NCBI RefSeq assembly: GCF_012395185.1
Contig: NZ_JAAZTU010000019.1
Span: 16,055 to 80,054 of the forward strand
DNA: 64,000 nucleotides
Direction of reading: 5' to 3'
Source: Vibrio aestuarianus
Lineage (GTDB): Bacteria; Pseudomonadota; Gammaproteobacteria; Enterobacterales; Vibrionaceae
The first letter of the stretch is position 1; each line of letters opens with the position of its first letter. Below are positions 27,505 to 37,491 of the stretch, one piece after another. The notes beneath the pieces were generated by a model. It ran no database searches and was not told where the DNA came from. It saw nothing but the letters and a program-made list of their open reading frames with translations. A program made the translations under genes and the position numbers.

Positions 27505-28728
27505 ATGAACTTAAAAGCTTCTTTTCTCACACTTTCTGTTGCTATGGCTTTACCTTCTTTTACTGCTTCATCTGCACCTTTAAGCCTAAGTTCACAACAG
27601 CCATCGGTTCAAGACATTCAGCAGTCCAACTCTTGGCTTGAAATCGATCTCGGCCAGTTTAAACAAAATATTGAACAATTTAAAAGCCACATCAATACGG
27701 GTACTAAAATATGCGCCGTAATGAAGGCTGATGCTTATGGGAATGGTATACGAGGTTTAATGCCAACCATTCTTGCTCAAGAAATTCCATGTATTGCGAT
27801 TACAAGTAATGGAGAAGCAAGAGCTGTCCGAGAAAGTGGTTTTAAAGGCCAGTTGCTCCGAGTTCGTTCTGCTAGCCTAGATGAAATCGCACAGAGCATA
27901 GAATTAGATATTGAAGAGCTTATCGGTAGCCAAGTTCAAGCTGCGCAACTGGCTCAGTTGAGTCAACAGAAAGGTAAAATTCTGAAAGTACATTTGGCAT
28001 TAAATGATGGTGGCATGGGACGTAATGGCATAGATATGTCAACCGAAGCCGGAAAACAAGAAGCCGTCGAAATCGCCACCCAAGACGGTATTAAAATTGT
28101 TGGGATAATGACCCACTTTCCAAACTACAATGCTGACGAAATACGTAGCAAATTAGCCAGCTTTAATACCCATTCAGCTTGGTTAATTGAGCAAGCTAAG
28201 CTCAAACGTAGTGAACTGATTTTACACGTTGCTAATTCATACACCGCTCTAAATGTTCCTGAAGCCCAACTCGATATGGTTCGTCCTGGCGGTGTGTTTT
28301 ATGGTGATCTGCCTACTAATCCTGAATATCCATCAATTATTTCATTTAAAACGCGCATTGCCTCACTTCATCATTTACCACAAGGCAGCACTGTAGGATA
28401 CGACAGTACTTACCGAGTGACGAGAGATAGTGTCTTAGCTAATTTACCCGTAGGTTACTCTGATGGTTATCCACGAAAAATGGGGAATCGCAGTGATGTA
28501 TTGGTTAACGGACAGCGAGCTCCAGTTATTGGGGTAACCTCGATGAACACCACGTTAGTTGATGTTACGAATATAAAAGGGATACTACCAAATCAAGACG
28601 TCACTCTGTTTGGCAAGCAGAAGCAAGAGCGAATTACCGTTACTGAAATGGAAGAAAATGCCGAACTAATTTTCCCTGAACTGTATACCATTTGGGGAAC
28701 GGCTAACCCACGTTTTTACGTAAAATAA
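27505..28728 (+). CDS. bsr: Periplasmic broad-spectrum amino-acid racemase (BsrV-type)
   Basis: A pyridoxal-phosphate enzyme that interconverts L- and D-amino acids (Met, Leu, Arg and others in V. cholerae BsrV) in the periplasm. It supplies non-canonical D-amino acids for peptidoglycan editing and signalling. The 407-residue chain has an alanine-racemase fold, a Sec signal ([20 protein letters not shown], cleaved after an Ala-rich stretch), the PLP lysine in [10 protein letters not shown], and a second-domain [11 protein letters not shown] with the catalytic tyrosine region. The ATG at 27505 has GGGAG upstream and gives the signal peptide; a longer frame to 27409 overlaps the preceding gene and was rejected. 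It matches BsrV closely from memory. Confidence 0.93.
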   Translation: MNLKASFLTLSVAMALPSFTASSAPLSLSSQQPSVQDIQQSNSWLEIDLGQFKQNIEQFKSHINTGTKICAVMKADAYGNGIRGLMPTILAQEIPCIAITSNGEARAVRESGFKGQLLRVRSASLDEIAQSIELDIEELIGSQVQAAQLAQLSQQKGKILKVHLALNDGGMGRNGIDMSTEAGKQEAVEIATQDGIKIVGIMTHFPNYNADEIRSKLASFNTHSAWLIEQAKLKRSELILHVANSYTALNVPEAQLDMVRPGGVFYGDLPTNPEYPSIISFKTRIASLHHLPQGSTVGYDSTYRVTRDSVLANLPVGYSDGYPRKMGNRSDVLVNGQRAPVIGVTSMNTTLVDVTNIKGILPNQDVTLFGKQKQERITVTEMEENAELIFPELYTIWGTANPRFYVK

Positions 28729-28736
28729 TATTAAGT

Positions 28737-28766
28737 TCACCGTGAGACTCTAAGCTCTCACGGTGA
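28737..28766. terminator. Hairpin after bsr
   Basis: TCACCGTGAGA (28737-28747) and TCTCACGGTGA (28756-28766) form a perfect 11-base stem. There is no T-tract, so termination may need another factor. Confidence 0.5.
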
Positions 28767-28873
28767 CTGTATAACAAAATAACTTCCTCCAATTTTCTCT
28801 ATTACCGAATATATAAACCAACATATTTTTCGGGCATAATCGCCGCATTCCCATACTGAGTTGAGCGCACATC

Positions 28874-29725
28874 TTGCCAATCAAATCTCCTATACTACTC
28901 GCCATACTGTCATTATTTTTAGCGATGACGACGATTCAGTCTGGTGCATCTCTCGCAAAACAACTTTTTCCGATAGTAGGCCCTGGTGGCACTATAGCAT
29001 TGAGGGTTGGTTTATCTGCTTTGATATTAGTGTTAATTTTTCGTCCGTGGCGCTTAACGCTTTCTCTTACCCAATGGCGATCGATGTTTATTTATGGGGC
29101 CAGCTTAGGTGGAATGCAACTGATGTTCTATTTCGCAATTGAGCGCATTCCTTTAGGCATTGGTGTTGCACTTGAGTTTTCAGGACCACTGCTAATTGCA
29201 CTACTCTCGTCAAAACGGAAACGCGATTTTATTTGGGTCACATTGGCTATTTTAGGGATCATCTTCTTATTACCGGACTTAACCGGTGTTGATGCTCTTG
29301 ACCCGATTGGTGTTATGTTAGCGCTTGCAGCCGGAGGTTGCTGGGCTTTGTATATTTGGTTCGGGCAACGAGCAGGCAGTGTCGGCTCGGGTGGTGCAAC
29401 GGTTGCAATAGGCATGAGTATTGCTGCCTTATTTGCTTTTCCCATTGGCGTGTCATTAGCCGAGGCCTCTATTTGGAACTGGTCGATATTACCCATGGCA
29501 TTGTTAGTCGCCATACTATCCAGTGCCTTACCCTATTGTCTTGAAATGGTTGCCTTGAATCGGCTGACTACTCAGCACTTTAGTGTCATGATGAGTTTAG
29601 AGCCTGCAATCGCCGCTCTGGCTGGTTTGTTGATTTTGCATGAACAGCTCAATGTGAATCAATGGCTAGCAATAACCATGATCATTACCGCTTCAATGGG
29701 GAGCACCTTGTCAACCAAGAAATAG
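28874..29725 (+). CDS. rhtA: RhtA-like threonine/homoserine exporter (EamA family)
   Basis: A 283-residue inner-membrane protein with ten hydrophobic segments in two EamA halves. The first half has SGASLAKQLFPIVGPGGTIALR and PWRLTLS, and the second GGCWALYIWFGQRAG and SSALPYCLEMVALNRL, all close to E. coli RhtA. It exports threonine, homoserine and other small amino acids. The first possible start is TTG at 28874, directly after an in-frame stop; the next ATG at 28922 would remove half of the first helix. The TTG start is therefore likely. The gene is followed by a terminator. Confidence 0.88.
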   Translation: MPIKSPILLAILSLFLAMTTIQSGASLAKQLFPIVGPGGTIALRVGLSALILVLIFRPWRLTLSLTQWRSMFIYGASLGGMQLMFYFAIERIPLGIGVALEFSGPLLIALLSSKRKRDFIWVTLAILGIIFLLPDLTGVDALDPIGVMLALAAGGCWALYIWFGQRAGSVGSGGATVAIGMSIAALFAFPIGVSLAEASIWNWSILPMALLVAILSSALPYCLEMVALNRLTTQHFSVMMSLEPAIAALAGLLILHEQLNVNQWLAITMIITASMGSTLSTKK

Positions 29726-29743
29726 CTCACAATGCCTATCACC

Positions 29744-29771
29744 AAAAAAGCAGCCGAGGCTGCTTTTTTTT
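29744..29771. terminator. Bidirectional terminator between rhtA and the DUF2947 gene
   Basis: AAAAAAGCAGCC and GGCTGCTTTTTT flank GA, a compact hairpin with A and T runs on both sides. Confidence 0.85.
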
Positions 29772-29772
29772 A

Positions 29773-30246
29773 TCATTTTCTATTACCGAGTTTAACTTGG
29801 CCGTTTGAATTAAACCACAATGCTTGTGAACGTCGTCGACCTAGTAAGATAGGGCCATCGTCGTAGAATAAAAAATTCTTCCAATGTTTCTTAAATGTGA
29901 CCCACTTGGTTTCAATCACATTGTATTTTTCATAACAAAAGTACACTGTTACATCATCTTGCCAATCAATATGGTCTAAAATGAGCTGCGGCATACTTTC
30001 ATCATCACTTTCCCATTCACTCATCCAACTGGTATTGTTTGTCCAGCTATCTTTTTTACAAGGCCAATCTTGAGAACTGAGTCGCTCAGAATCAGGGCTT
30101 TGTGCGCTAATATTTTCAATCCAAAATTGGGCAGATCTAGCCTGAGACATTGGCTTTATTTGAGCCAAATCTTGCTCTGAAACTGGCATTGAGTTGTGTG
30201 TGAAAATCCATTTTCTTTGGTATTGGTCCAAAGGCAAATAAGACAT
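29773..30246 (-). CDS. DUF2947-family protein, unknown function
   Basis: A 157-residue soluble, acidic, Trp-rich protein (for example YQRKWIFTHNSMPVSEQDL at the start, FFYDDGPILLGRRRSQALWF late). I match it to DUF2947 from memory; no function is known. AAGGAAA precedes the ATG. It is the last gene of the tyrR-GNAT-HD cluster, 9 bases after the HD gene, and ends at the shared terminator. Confidence 0.68.
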   Translation of the reverse strand: MSYLPLDQYQRKWIFTHNSMPVSEQDLAQIKPMSQARSAQFWIENISAQSPDSERLSSQDWPCKKDSWTNNTSWMSEWESDDESMPQLILDHIDWQDDVTVYFCYEKYNVIETKWVTFKKHWKNFLFYDDGPILLGRRRSQALWFNSNGQVKLGNRK

Positions 30247-30255
30247 TGAATTTCC

Positions 30256-30846
30256 TTAAGGTTTTAACCAACCATTTAAGGTTGCTTGTTCTATCATTTG
30301 CTGTGCATGTTGCCACAGCGCATGTGAACCGTCATCAATACGACAATTCACGGTTAATGCTTGTTGACGTGTTACGCCATGTTCAAGCCAACTTTGGCCT
30401 TGATTATGAAAATTAAGCAACATGGGGATAATGCGATCTAACGCTTTGGCAAATAGAGCTTCTGCCGATTGTGCGGCTTCAAACTCTAACCAAACAGCAA
30501 GTAGTTCATCACCTTGTTCCTTGGGTAACAAAGCAAATAATCGCTGCGCGGCTTTTAACTCATTTTCTTCTTGCTCTGCCGAGGCCACCACATCATAAAC
30601 AAAGGTATCGCCTGCATCAATTTCAACAATATCGTGCAGCAATAACATTTTAATGACTTTTGCTATATCAACGGGTTGGTTTGAATGTTCTTCCATCAAA
30701 ACAGCCATTAGAGCAACATGCCAGCTGTGTTCAGCGCTATTTTCTAATCGACCATCAGCACATCTTACTCGAGTACGTCTTAAAACCGATTTTAATCGAT
30801 CTAGCTCCATCACAAGCTCAAGCTGTTGCCCTAAGCGTGGATCCAT
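30256..30846 (-). CDS. HD-domain hydrolase (YfbR/HDDC2-like)
   Basis: A 196-residue metal-dependent phosphohydrolase, probably acting on nucleoside 5'-monophosphates as YfbR and HDDC2 do. Metal ligands are visible: H in ENSAEHSWHVALMA, the HD pair in KMLLLHDIVEIDAGD, and a later Asp in AKALDRIIPMLLNF. The ATG at 30846 overlaps the stop of the GNAT gene as TAATG, with GGAGAG upstream. A TTG at 30861 was rejected. Confidence 0.85.
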   Translation of the reverse strand: MDPRLGQQLELVMELDRLKSVLRRTRVRCADGRLENSAEHSWHVALMAVLMEEHSNQPVDIAKVIKMLLLHDIVEIDAGDTFVYDVVASAEQEENELKAAQRLFALLPKEQGDELLAVWLEFEAAQSAEALFAKALDRIIPMLLNFHNQGQSWLEHGVTRQQALTVNCRIDDGSHALWQHAQQMIEQATLNGWLKP

Positions 30847-31424
30847 TAATCTGCTCTCCAATCTGGATTAATCAAAGCGGTGAGATTATGGTCTTCCCAT
30901 TTGCCATTTATCAGCAAATAGTTTTTTGCATAACCTTCTTTTTGGAAGCCCATTTTCATTAAAACCGCTTCACTGCGTTTATTAGATGGCATATACCCAG
31001 CCATGATTCGATGCATATTCTGTACGTTAAACATATAGTCACATGCCATACGCAGTGAACGCCCCATAATACCTTTACCTTGAGCATGTTCAGCCAGTGA
31101 ATACCCTAAATTGCAAGCGTGAAATGGGAAACGCGACATGTTACTAAACGAAATGGTTCCAAGCATCTCGTTATTGACTTTATCGATAATCAGCAAGTAA
31201 TAGCCAAGTTGCATTTTGTGCAGCTCATGCAGTTTGATCAGCTTTTGACGCCAACCATTCACGTCAAAGAATGCCGCTTCCCTTTTCGGCTCCCAAGGAC
31301 GAAGATGTGCTCTGTTCGCATTAAAATAACTGACAATCATATCAGCATCGCCGGGTTGAGCAGTTCTTAGCACAATGTCCTCGTCCACTTCATAGACTTG
31401 TGCAACCGTACTATGAGAGTGCAT
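30846..31424 (-). CDS. GNAT-family N-acetyltransferase (RimJ/RimL-like)
   Basis: A 192-residue acetyl-CoA-dependent transferase. The acetyl-CoA binding region is LGYSLAEHAQGKGIMGRSLRM (about residues 110-130). The C-terminal half has the RimJ-type NMHRIMAGYMPSNKRSEAVLMKMGFQKEGYAKNYL. Likely targets are ribosomal-protein N-termini or other amines; the exact acceptor is unknown. Start and stop both overlap their neighbours by one base (TAATG), so it is tightly coupled to tyrR and the HD gene. Confidence 0.87.
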   Translation of the reverse strand: MHSHSTVAQVYEVDEDIVLRTAQPGDADMIVSYFNANRAHLRPWEPKREAAFFDVNGWRQKLIKLHELHKMQLGYYLLIIDKVNNEMLGTISFSNMSRFPFHACNLGYSLAEHAQGKGIMGRSLRMACDYMFNVQNMHRIMAGYMPSNKRSEAVLMKMGFQKEGYAKNYLLINGKWEDHNLTALINPDWRAD

Positions 31425-32968
31425 TAATTTTTCCGAATTCCGTAATCACGTAACTTATTGGCAATCGACGTATGAGAGACATTCAAGCGTTTTGCCAATT
31501 TTCGGCTTGAGGGAAACGACTGATACAAACGCTCTAAAATCTGCGCTTCATATTCTTTCATGATGTCATCTAGTGAACCGTCGATATTGATATTAGTACT
31601 ACTTGCCGTCACCGTTTCGAGCTGTGGAAGATGGAAAAGATCAATACTAAGGACATTGTCAGGCATTTCCGTTAAAGCGCGTAATACCATGTTGTCTAAT
31701 TGGCGCATATTGCCAGGCCATTGATAAAGCGCTAACTGGTCTACAAGATCTTCAGCCAGTTCCGGCTTCTTCATTCCCATCTTATTGATATGCTTAGCCA
31801 TGAACAGTTCAAGCAGTGGTTGGACATCATTTGAACGTTCTCGTAACGCAGGAATTCGTAGCGTTAACACATTAAGACGGTAGAACAAATCTTCGCGAAA
31901 CGCACCAGATTCAGCTAAGTCAGCCAATTTATAGCGTGTAGAAGCAATAACGCGCACATCAACATGCACTTCATGTTCTTCCCCTACGCGGCGAAAAGTG
32001 CCATCTTGTAAAAAACGCAGTAGTTTAATCTGTAAATGGGGACTCATTTCACCAATTTCGTCAAGGAAAACGGTACCGCCATTTGCTTGTTCAAATATCC
32101 CTTTATGGCCCTGCTGATGGTTAAATGAGCCAGGTGCATGACCAAACAATTCTGTTTCAGCCACATCATCAGGCATTGAAGCACAGCTTAATACCAGAAA
32201 TGGGAATGCCGCACGATGGGAACGGTTATGGCACGCTTTCGCCAACATTTCTTTACCAGTGCCAGTCTCACCTTCAATTAATAAAGGCTGTTCGAGCATT
32301 GATAGTTTTTTCGCTTGGCTAATAAGTGCTTTGTGACGGTTTGAAATACCCACAAAATGTTCAAAGCCTAGATTGTTATGCAATGGCAAGTGATCATCCG
32401 TAATAGTCGAGGCACTTTTGGAGCGGATCATCATCATGGTACTGGCTAAAGTGGACTCTTTGGAATCACCCGTAATGTAGACGGGCATCATTTCCATCAT
32501 GTAATCCAGACCATCCAAAACAATGTCTTCACGCTGACGAACTTTATTGCCTTCTATCCATCGAGAAAAATTGAATGCAGGAAGCAGTGCTGATATGGGG
32601 TGGCCAATCACTTCCTTTTCTGCCTTATTGAATAGAGATAATGCAGAGTAGTTTGCCATATCGACAAACCCTTTTAGATCAATGGCAAAAACAGCATCAG
32701 GAACGTTATTAAGTAGCGACAGTAATTCAGTATTATGACGTTCCATCGGCATGAACTGAATTTTACGGACATCCTTCACGCCAGAAATTCGGCGAATTTC
32801 CGCCATCAATTCACTGAATGTATCAAAATCGATATCAGGGCAGTTGAGGTAAATAATGCCACTCACATCAATTTCTATTCCACGTAAATCGATATTTCTT
32901 GAGGCGAGAATATCGAGCAGTTCTCGGGTTAAACCGAGTCTATCTTCACAAAAGACTTCAAGACGCAC
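31424..32968 (-). CDS. tyrR: Transcriptional regulator TyrR
   Basis: A 514-residue regulator of aromatic amino-acid biosynthesis and transport. Domains in order: N-terminal ACT (MRLEVFCEDRLGLTRELLDI), PAS (about 80-190), AAA+ with Walker A GETGTGKE and Walker B GGTVFLDEIGEM, and a C-terminal Fis-like helix-turn-helix SRKLAKRLNVSHTSIANKLR. The sigma-54 contact loop GAFTGA is replaced by APGSFNH, as expected for TyrR, which works with sigma-70. The start is GTG with AGGAT upstream. A TyrR-box-like palindrome at 32989-33006 suggests autoregulation. Confidence 0.94.
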   Translation of the reverse strand: MRLEVFCEDRLGLTRELLDILASRNIDLRGIEIDVSGIIYLNCPDIDFDTFSELMAEIRRISGVKDVRKIQFMPMERHNTELLSLLNNVPDAVFAIDLKGFVDMANYSALSLFNKAEKEVIGHPISALLPAFNFSRWIEGNKVRQREDIVLDGLDYMMEMMPVYITGDSKESTLASTMMMIRSKSASTITDDHLPLHNNLGFEHFVGISNRHKALISQAKKLSMLEQPLLIEGETGTGKEMLAKACHNRSHRAAFPFLVLSCASMPDDVAETELFGHAPGSFNHQQGHKGIFEQANGGTVFLDEIGEMSPHLQIKLLRFLQDGTFRRVGEEHEVHVDVRVIASTRYKLADLAESGAFREDLFYRLNVLTLRIPALRERSNDVQPLLELFMAKHINKMGMKKPELAEDLVDQLALYQWPGNMRQLDNMVLRALTEMPDNVLSIDLFHLPQLETVTASSTNINIDGSLDDIMKEYEAQILERLYQSFPSSRKLAKRLNVSHTSIANKLRDYGIRKN

Positions 32969-32988
32969 TTAAAAATCCTAATAGAAAG

Positions 32989-33006
32989 TGTCAGGAAAAG
33001 TTGACA
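32989..33006. promoter_or_regulatory. Candidate TyrR box (autoregulation)
   Basis: TGTCAGGAAAAGTTGACA is an 18-base palindrome with 5-base perfect arms. The TyrR consensus is TGTAAA-N6-TTTACA; the outer TGT and ACA fit and two inner positions per arm differ. It lies 21-38 bases before the tyrR GTG. Confidence 0.4.
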
Positions 33007-33090
33007 GTAGTTTCTATCAAGCCTTGTAAGGCGTCAAGTCATCTAATGTTTTGCTGTTCACATTCACGCAGTTTTATTGATAAGTGCTGA

Positions 33091-34116
33091 CTATTTCACC
33101 ACTAAAGTCGCTACCTTAGCCACAATCTGCTTGCGAATGGCGCTCAGTTTTACTTTTCTATCTTGATGCCACGGCATTGGTCTTAGTAAGCTCATCGCTT
33201 TTAGCCCCAAACGTGCAGTCAGTATACCAACTCCAAGCCCTTGTCCCGCTCTCGCTGAAACTTTACCAGCCAAATCCATCGACATTAAATCCATGCTGGC
33301 ATCAATAGCCAATTCACTCGCACCTGCCGCGGCCATATTGATCAATACAACTTTAAATAACTTAAGACGCGACCAATAACCTAATTCAACACCATACAAT
33401 GCGGCCAGTTGATCAATCATCTTAAAATTACGCCATGCGACAAGCAGCATGTCGGCCACAGCCAATGGGCTAATTGCCACCAATGCTGCCGCTTCCGTTG
33501 AATATTGAGAAACGATTCGAGTCGCCTTTTTATCTTGCTCTGCCAACACCATCGCGTCATACATATCGAGTACTTCGGCATCACTGTGTGATGCGTTGAC
33601 ACTATTAATCCAACGATCATAAGCGGGGCTTTCTGTTTTAATCCCCCCCTGCTTAGCGATTGCTTGGCAAAATGCCTTACCATGACCGACGCTATCTGAC
33701 AAAATAAGCAGCTCACTCTGCTCTTGCACACTAAAGTGATGACGTAACGAGCGTAATTTCCAAAGTTCTTTGGCTATAGAACCGATACCTATCGATGCCA
33801 AGGCAGTAATAAAACCAGACCAACCTAAAGCTAACCAATCTGCCGATTGAACGGCAGTAATCACCGAATCAATCGCTTGCCATGCGACTAATCCAGAAAA
33901 ACTGACTAACAAACCGCTAGCCAACCACTTTCGTCCTTTACTTGGCCTGATGACTTGTTCTAGCTGAGCTTCAGCCTCTTCTTGTTGCTCTTTAATTTCA
34001 ACAGGAACAAAAGCCTCGCTGCTCGTAAATTGCTGCTGCGCTGTTAGCTCTTCAGACGCCAATGGCTCGGTACTAAGCGGCTGTTCGAATACTTGCTTGG
34101 TTTTAAAATCACTCAT
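33091..34116 (-). CDS. ycjF: YcjF-family inner-membrane protein (DUF697)
   Basis: A 341-residue membrane protein with two hydrophobic segments at about 65-110 and a DUF697 domain ([49 protein letters not shown]). The N-terminus is acidic and Gln-rich. In E. coli it follows ycjX and precedes tyrR, exactly as here, in the phage-shock neighbourhood. The function is unclear. It overlaps ycjX by 4 bases (ATGA). Confidence 0.88.
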   Translation of the reverse strand: MSDFKTKQVFEQPLSTEPLASEELTAQQQFTSSEAFVPVEIKEQQEEAEAQLEQVIRPSKGRKWLASGLLVSFSGLVAWQAIDSVITAVQSADWLALGWSGFITALASIGIGSIAKELWKLRSLRHHFSVQEQSELLILSDSVGHGKAFCQAIAKQGGIKTESPAYDRWINSVNASHSDAEVLDMYDAMVLAEQDKKATRIVSQYSTEAAALVAISPLAVADMLLVAWRNFKMIDQLAALYGVELGYWSRLKLFKVVLINMAAAGASELAIDASMDLMSMDLAGKVSARAGQGLGVGILTARLGLKAMSLLRPMPWHQDRKVKLSAIRKQIVAKVATLVVK

Positions 34117-35492
34117 TTCAGCTTATCTCCAATCAGATATTCCAATGCTTTATCCAAACGAATATGAGGACACGGATCATCGCTACTAAAAGTCTTAGGT
34201 CTAAAATGAGTAAATTCGAATCCTTGTTGTTGCCAATACTCTTTACTCGGTAGCTTTTTCGGCACATCACCAGGGAATACGGTAAGCGGTTCACCATTTA
34301 AAGTAACCCCTTGCAGTGCGGGCATATTTGTATCACCGCTATTGATAAAACCAGTTTGAGTTGCTTGCACCGATGCCATGCTGATACAGCTCATTTCAAT
34401 ATTTTCGAATGCGGCACTTTGCCAAGCAGGATGAACCATTTGCTGTAACAGTGACACTAAATGTGGGTGCTGCTCTGGTGTTACGTGGTCTGATTTGGTT
34501 GCAGCAAACAGAACTTTGTCTATTTTTGGAGCGAAAAGTCGCTTAAGCAGCCCATTTCTTCCATAGCGAAAGCTATTCATTATCTGCTCTAACGCGCTGC
34601 GCATATCTAGAAACGACTCGTAACCTTCATTCAATGGAGTCAAACAATCAACGAGTACGATTTGTCGATCAAAGGTTGAAAAATGGTGTTTATAAAACGC
34701 ATTCACTACCTTAGTTTGATACTCCTCATAGCGTGTTTTCAGCATTGAATAATAGCTATGCTTGTCTACCTTTCTTTCACCGTAGGGATTTTCACACGGA
34801 AAAAACTGCAGCACAGGCGCCCCTTCAAGTTCGCCCGGTAAAACAAAACGCCCCGGTTGCACCCAATGTAGTCCCGCATTTTTGCACTCATGCAAATAAT
34901 CAGTGTAAAGCTTCGCTATCATCGCGAGCTTTTGTTCGTTCGACTCATGAGTGAGATCGAGCCCAGACAAAGCGTCTAACCAAGGTTGTGCTAAGGAAGA
35001 ACGCACCTCTTTTAATGCTGAAAACTGCTTTTCAGACCATTGTTCAAAAGTCATTTCAAGCAGTGGTAAATCAAGCAACCACTCACCAGGATAATCGATA
35101 ATATCGAGATAAAGCGTAGAAGTATGACCTAATAATTTTTTGCTGCGTTTTTGAGGCTTGTATTTGATTGCAAGGCGAATTTCACTCACATCACGCGTTG
35201 GCGTAGGCCATTGAGGTGGATCACTATGCAGTTGCTGCATTGCTTCATCATAAGCAAAGCGAGGAACCATCATATTCGTTTGCGGGACACGCTTTGCGCC
35301 GACAATACGCCGGTCGCGAGCCGCAGACAAAAGCGGCAAATTCGCATGAGTTGAGGTATGCAATAACTGATTAACCAACGAGGTAATGAAAGCCGTTTTC
35401 CCTGCTCGTGATAACCCCGTAACGGCAATTCTGACATGAGAATCTAGCCCACGATTGATTAAGTCTGACACTTCTCGACGAATTCGCTTCAT
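34113..35492 (-). CDS. ycjX: YcjX-family P-loop GTPase (DUF463)
   Basis: A 459-residue protein with P-loop [10 protein letters not shown] (about residues 26-35) and further NTPase-like segments, [18 protein letters not shown] (a DxxG-like switch region) and [10 protein letters not shown] (an N/TKxD-like base-recognition loop). E. coli ycjX is part of the heat-shock and psp context; its cellular role is unknown, but structural work shows a GTPase fold. GGAG precedes the ATG. It is co-transcribed with ycjF. Confidence 0.88.
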   Translation of the reverse strand: MKRIRREVSDLINRGLDSHVRIAVTGLSRAGKTAFITSLVNQLLHTSTHANLPLLSAARDRRIVGAKRVPQTNMMVPRFAYDEAMQQLHSDPPQWPTPTRDVSEIRLAIKYKPQKRSKKLLGHTSTLYLDIIDYPGEWLLDLPLLEMTFEQWSEKQFSALKEVRSSLAQPWLDALSGLDLTHESNEQKLAMIAKLYTDYLHECKNAGLHWVQPGRFVLPGELEGAPVLQFFPCENPYGERKVDKHSYYSMLKTRYEEYQTKVVNAFYKHHFSTFDRQIVLVDCLTPLNEGYESFLDMRSALEQIMNSFRYGRNGLLKRLFAPKIDKVLFAATKSDHVTPEQHPHLVSLLQQMVHPAWQSAAFENIEMSCISMASVQATQTGFINSGDTNMPALQGVTLNGEPLTVFPGDVPKKLPSKEYWQQQGFEFTHFRPKTFSSDDPCPHIRLDKALEYLIGDKLK

Positions 35493-35554
35493 TCACCCAC
35501 TCCAATTTATTCACTGGCGCTATTGTGCATTCATCTATCTTAATACGAGATGAA

Positions 35555-35585
35555 CAAAAAAGCCTCCGAATAAAATCAGAGGCTT
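35555..35585 (-). terminator. Terminator after the 61-residue membrane protein gene
   Basis: On the minus strand AAGCCTC, a 12-base loop, GAGGCTT, then a T run at 35560-35556. Confidence 0.75.
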
Positions 35586-35628
35586 AACCAGAGTTGTTGC
35601 TACATAAAGACAATACCTATCTTTGGGC

Positions 35629-35650
35629 TTATATCTTGTTCAAGATATAA
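35629..35650. repeat. Perfect short inverted repeat
   Basis: Arms TTATATCTTG and CAAGATATAA surround TT, without a T-tract. It lies between the 61-residue gene and its terminator. Role unknown. Confidence 0.5.
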
Positions 35651-35683
35651 CCTCGAAAGGCCCACTCTTGGAAAGCGTAGAAC

Positions 35684-35869
35684 TCAGTCTTCTTCAATCA
35701 GTTTGTAGATCACAAACAAAGCAATTTCTAAAATAAACCATAGTACGCAAGTTATCGTTACGTACTTCTCATTAAAAATGCTGATGCCGTGTAAAATCAG
35801 GTCGTAACCAATAAAGGCACCGACGACAACGGCTATCGCAATTTGTAAAATCTGAATAAATCGAGGCAT
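35684..35869 (-). CDS. Small two-helix membrane protein, 61 residues
   Basis: Two hydrophobic segments (about residues 7-27 and 38-56) joined by a short loop, ending KLIEED. A strong GGGAGG lies 5 bases before the ATG, and a terminator follows, so it looks like a real single gene. I do not recognise a family. It lies between ycjXF and fumarase; the position recalls small membrane proteins near psp loci, but that is weak. Confidence 0.65.
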   Translation of the reverse strand: MPRFIQILQIAIAVVVGAFIGYDLILHGISIFNEKYVTITCVLWFILEIALFVIYKLIEED

Positions 35870-35970
35870 CGTGCCCTCCCGACGTTTCTAATAATTAGCG
35901 GATTTTCATTAAGTTGAAGACAATAGCTGCAGCCGAAGCTGCAGTTATATCTGATCATTATTCGCTTAGA

Positions 35971-37491
35971 CTAAGCTTTGCTTTCCGCTTCGGCAATCTT
36001 CACTTTCCATGTGTCAGGGCCGATTTGGTGAGCATTTGCCCCGCGCGAATCGACAGCAACCGTGACCGGCATGTCCTCAACATCGAACTCATAAATCGCT
36101 TCCATGCCCAAATCTTCAAACGCCACAACGCGTGCTTTCTTAATGGCTTTCGCGACTAAGTATGCAGCGCCGCCAACGGCCATGAGATAAACCGCTTTAT
36201 GATTTTTGATTGACTCAACGGTAGCAGGACCACGCTCTGCTTTACCAATCATGCCCATAATGCCTGTTTCATCAAGCATCATGTCGGTGAATTTATCCAT
36301 CCGTGTCGATGTTGTTGGGCCTGCAGGGCCAACGACTTCGCTACCAACCGCATCAACTGGCCCTACGTAGTAAATGAATTTACCTTTGAGGTCGACACCT
36401 TTTGGCAAACCTTCACCATTTTGCAGCATGGTTTGAATGCGCTTATGCGCTGCATCACGACCGGTTAAGATTTTGCCGGACAACAGTAATGTTTCACCTG
36501 TTTTCCAATCTTGAACATCTTCTTTAGTAACGCTATCAAGATTAACACGACGGGCACTGGCTCCAGCATCCCAAGTGATCTGTGGCCAATCTTCTAGCTT
36601 CGGTGGTGTAAGCTCAGCAGGGCCGGAGCCATCTAACGTGAAATGAACATGGCGCGTAGCCGCACAGTTCGGGATCATGCACACCGGTTTTGAAGCGGCA
36701 TGCGTTGGCGCCGTTTTAATTTTGACGTCTACCACAGTGGTTAGACCGCCAAGGCCTTGCGCACCAATCCCCAATTTGTTGACGCGATTAAAGATATCAA
36801 GACGTAACTCTTCTTCAGCATTTTGTGGACCCCGATCAATCAATTCTTGAATGTCGATGTGTTCCATCAATGACTCTTTGGCTAATACAGCGGCTTTTTC
36901 TGCGGTTCCGCCAATGCCAATCCCAAGCATACCCGGAGGACACCAGCCGGCACCCATCAGCGGTAAGGTTTTCTCTACCCACTCAGCAATGTCATCTGAC
37001 GGGTTGAGCATGACCATTTTGGTTTTATTTTCGCTACCGCCACCTTTGGCTGCGATTTGGATATCTACTTTATCACCAGGCACCATATTGATATGAACAA
37101 CCGCTGGTGTATTGTCTTTTGTATTAATACGTTTACCAGCAGGGTCCATCAAAACAGAAGCACGCAATGGATTATCCGGGTTCGTATAAGCCTGACGCAC
37201 ACCTTCGTCAACCATTTCTTGCACAGTAAGGTCTGAGTCCCACTGAACATTCATACCGATATTAACAAAACAGGTAACAATGCCAGTATCTTGGCAAATT
37301 GGACGATGCCCCTCAGCCGACATGCGAGAGTTAATCAGTATTTGCGCAATCGCATCTTTTGCGGCTTGGCTTTCTTCTCGGTGGTAAGCTTTTTCTAGGG
37401 CTTGAACAAAATCTAGGGGGTGGTAGTAAGAGATATATTGAAGTGCATCAGCGACACTGCTGATCACGTCCTGCTTGCGAATTACCGTCAT
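35971..37491 (-). CDS. Fumarate hydratase class I (one-chain, iron-sulfur)
   Basis: Converts fumarate to malate in the citric acid cycle and anaerobically in reverse. The 506-residue protein joins the alpha part (GHRPICQDTGIVTCFVNIG, GGGSENKTKMVML, GAGWCPPGMLGIGIGG, CMIPNCAATRHVHF) and the beta part (GPAGPTTSTRMD, RGPATVESIKNHKAVYLMAVGGAAYL). The conserved cysteines in ICQDTG, MIPNCAA and GAGWCPPG are the candidate ligands for the 4Fe-4S cluster. The ATG at 37491 has GAGG 7 bases upstream; a TTG at 37545 was rejected. Confidence 0.93.
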   Translation of the reverse strand: MTVIRKQDVISSVADALQYISYYHPLDFVQALEKAYHREESQAAKDAIAQILINSRMSAEGHRPICQDTGIVTCFVNIGMNVQWDSDLTVQEMVDEGVRQAYTNPDNPLRASVLMDPAGKRINTKDNTPAVVHINMVPGDKVDIQIAAKGGGSENKTKMVMLNPSDDIAEWVEKTLPLMGAGWCPPGMLGIGIGGTAEKAAVLAKESLMEHIDIQELIDRGPQNAEEELRLDIFNRVNKLGIGAQGLGGLTTVVDVKIKTAPTHAASKPVCMIPNCAATRHVHFTLDGSGPAELTPPKLEDWPQITWDAGASARRVNLDSVTKEDVQDWKTGETLLLSGKILTGRDAAHKRIQTMLQNGEGLPKGVDLKGKFIYYVGPVDAVGSEVVGPAGPTTSTRMDKFTDMMLDETGIMGMIGKAERGPATVESIKNHKAVYLMAVGGAAYLVAKAIKKARVVAFEDLGMEAIYEFDVEDMPVTVAVDSRGANAHQIGPDTWKVKIAEAESKA

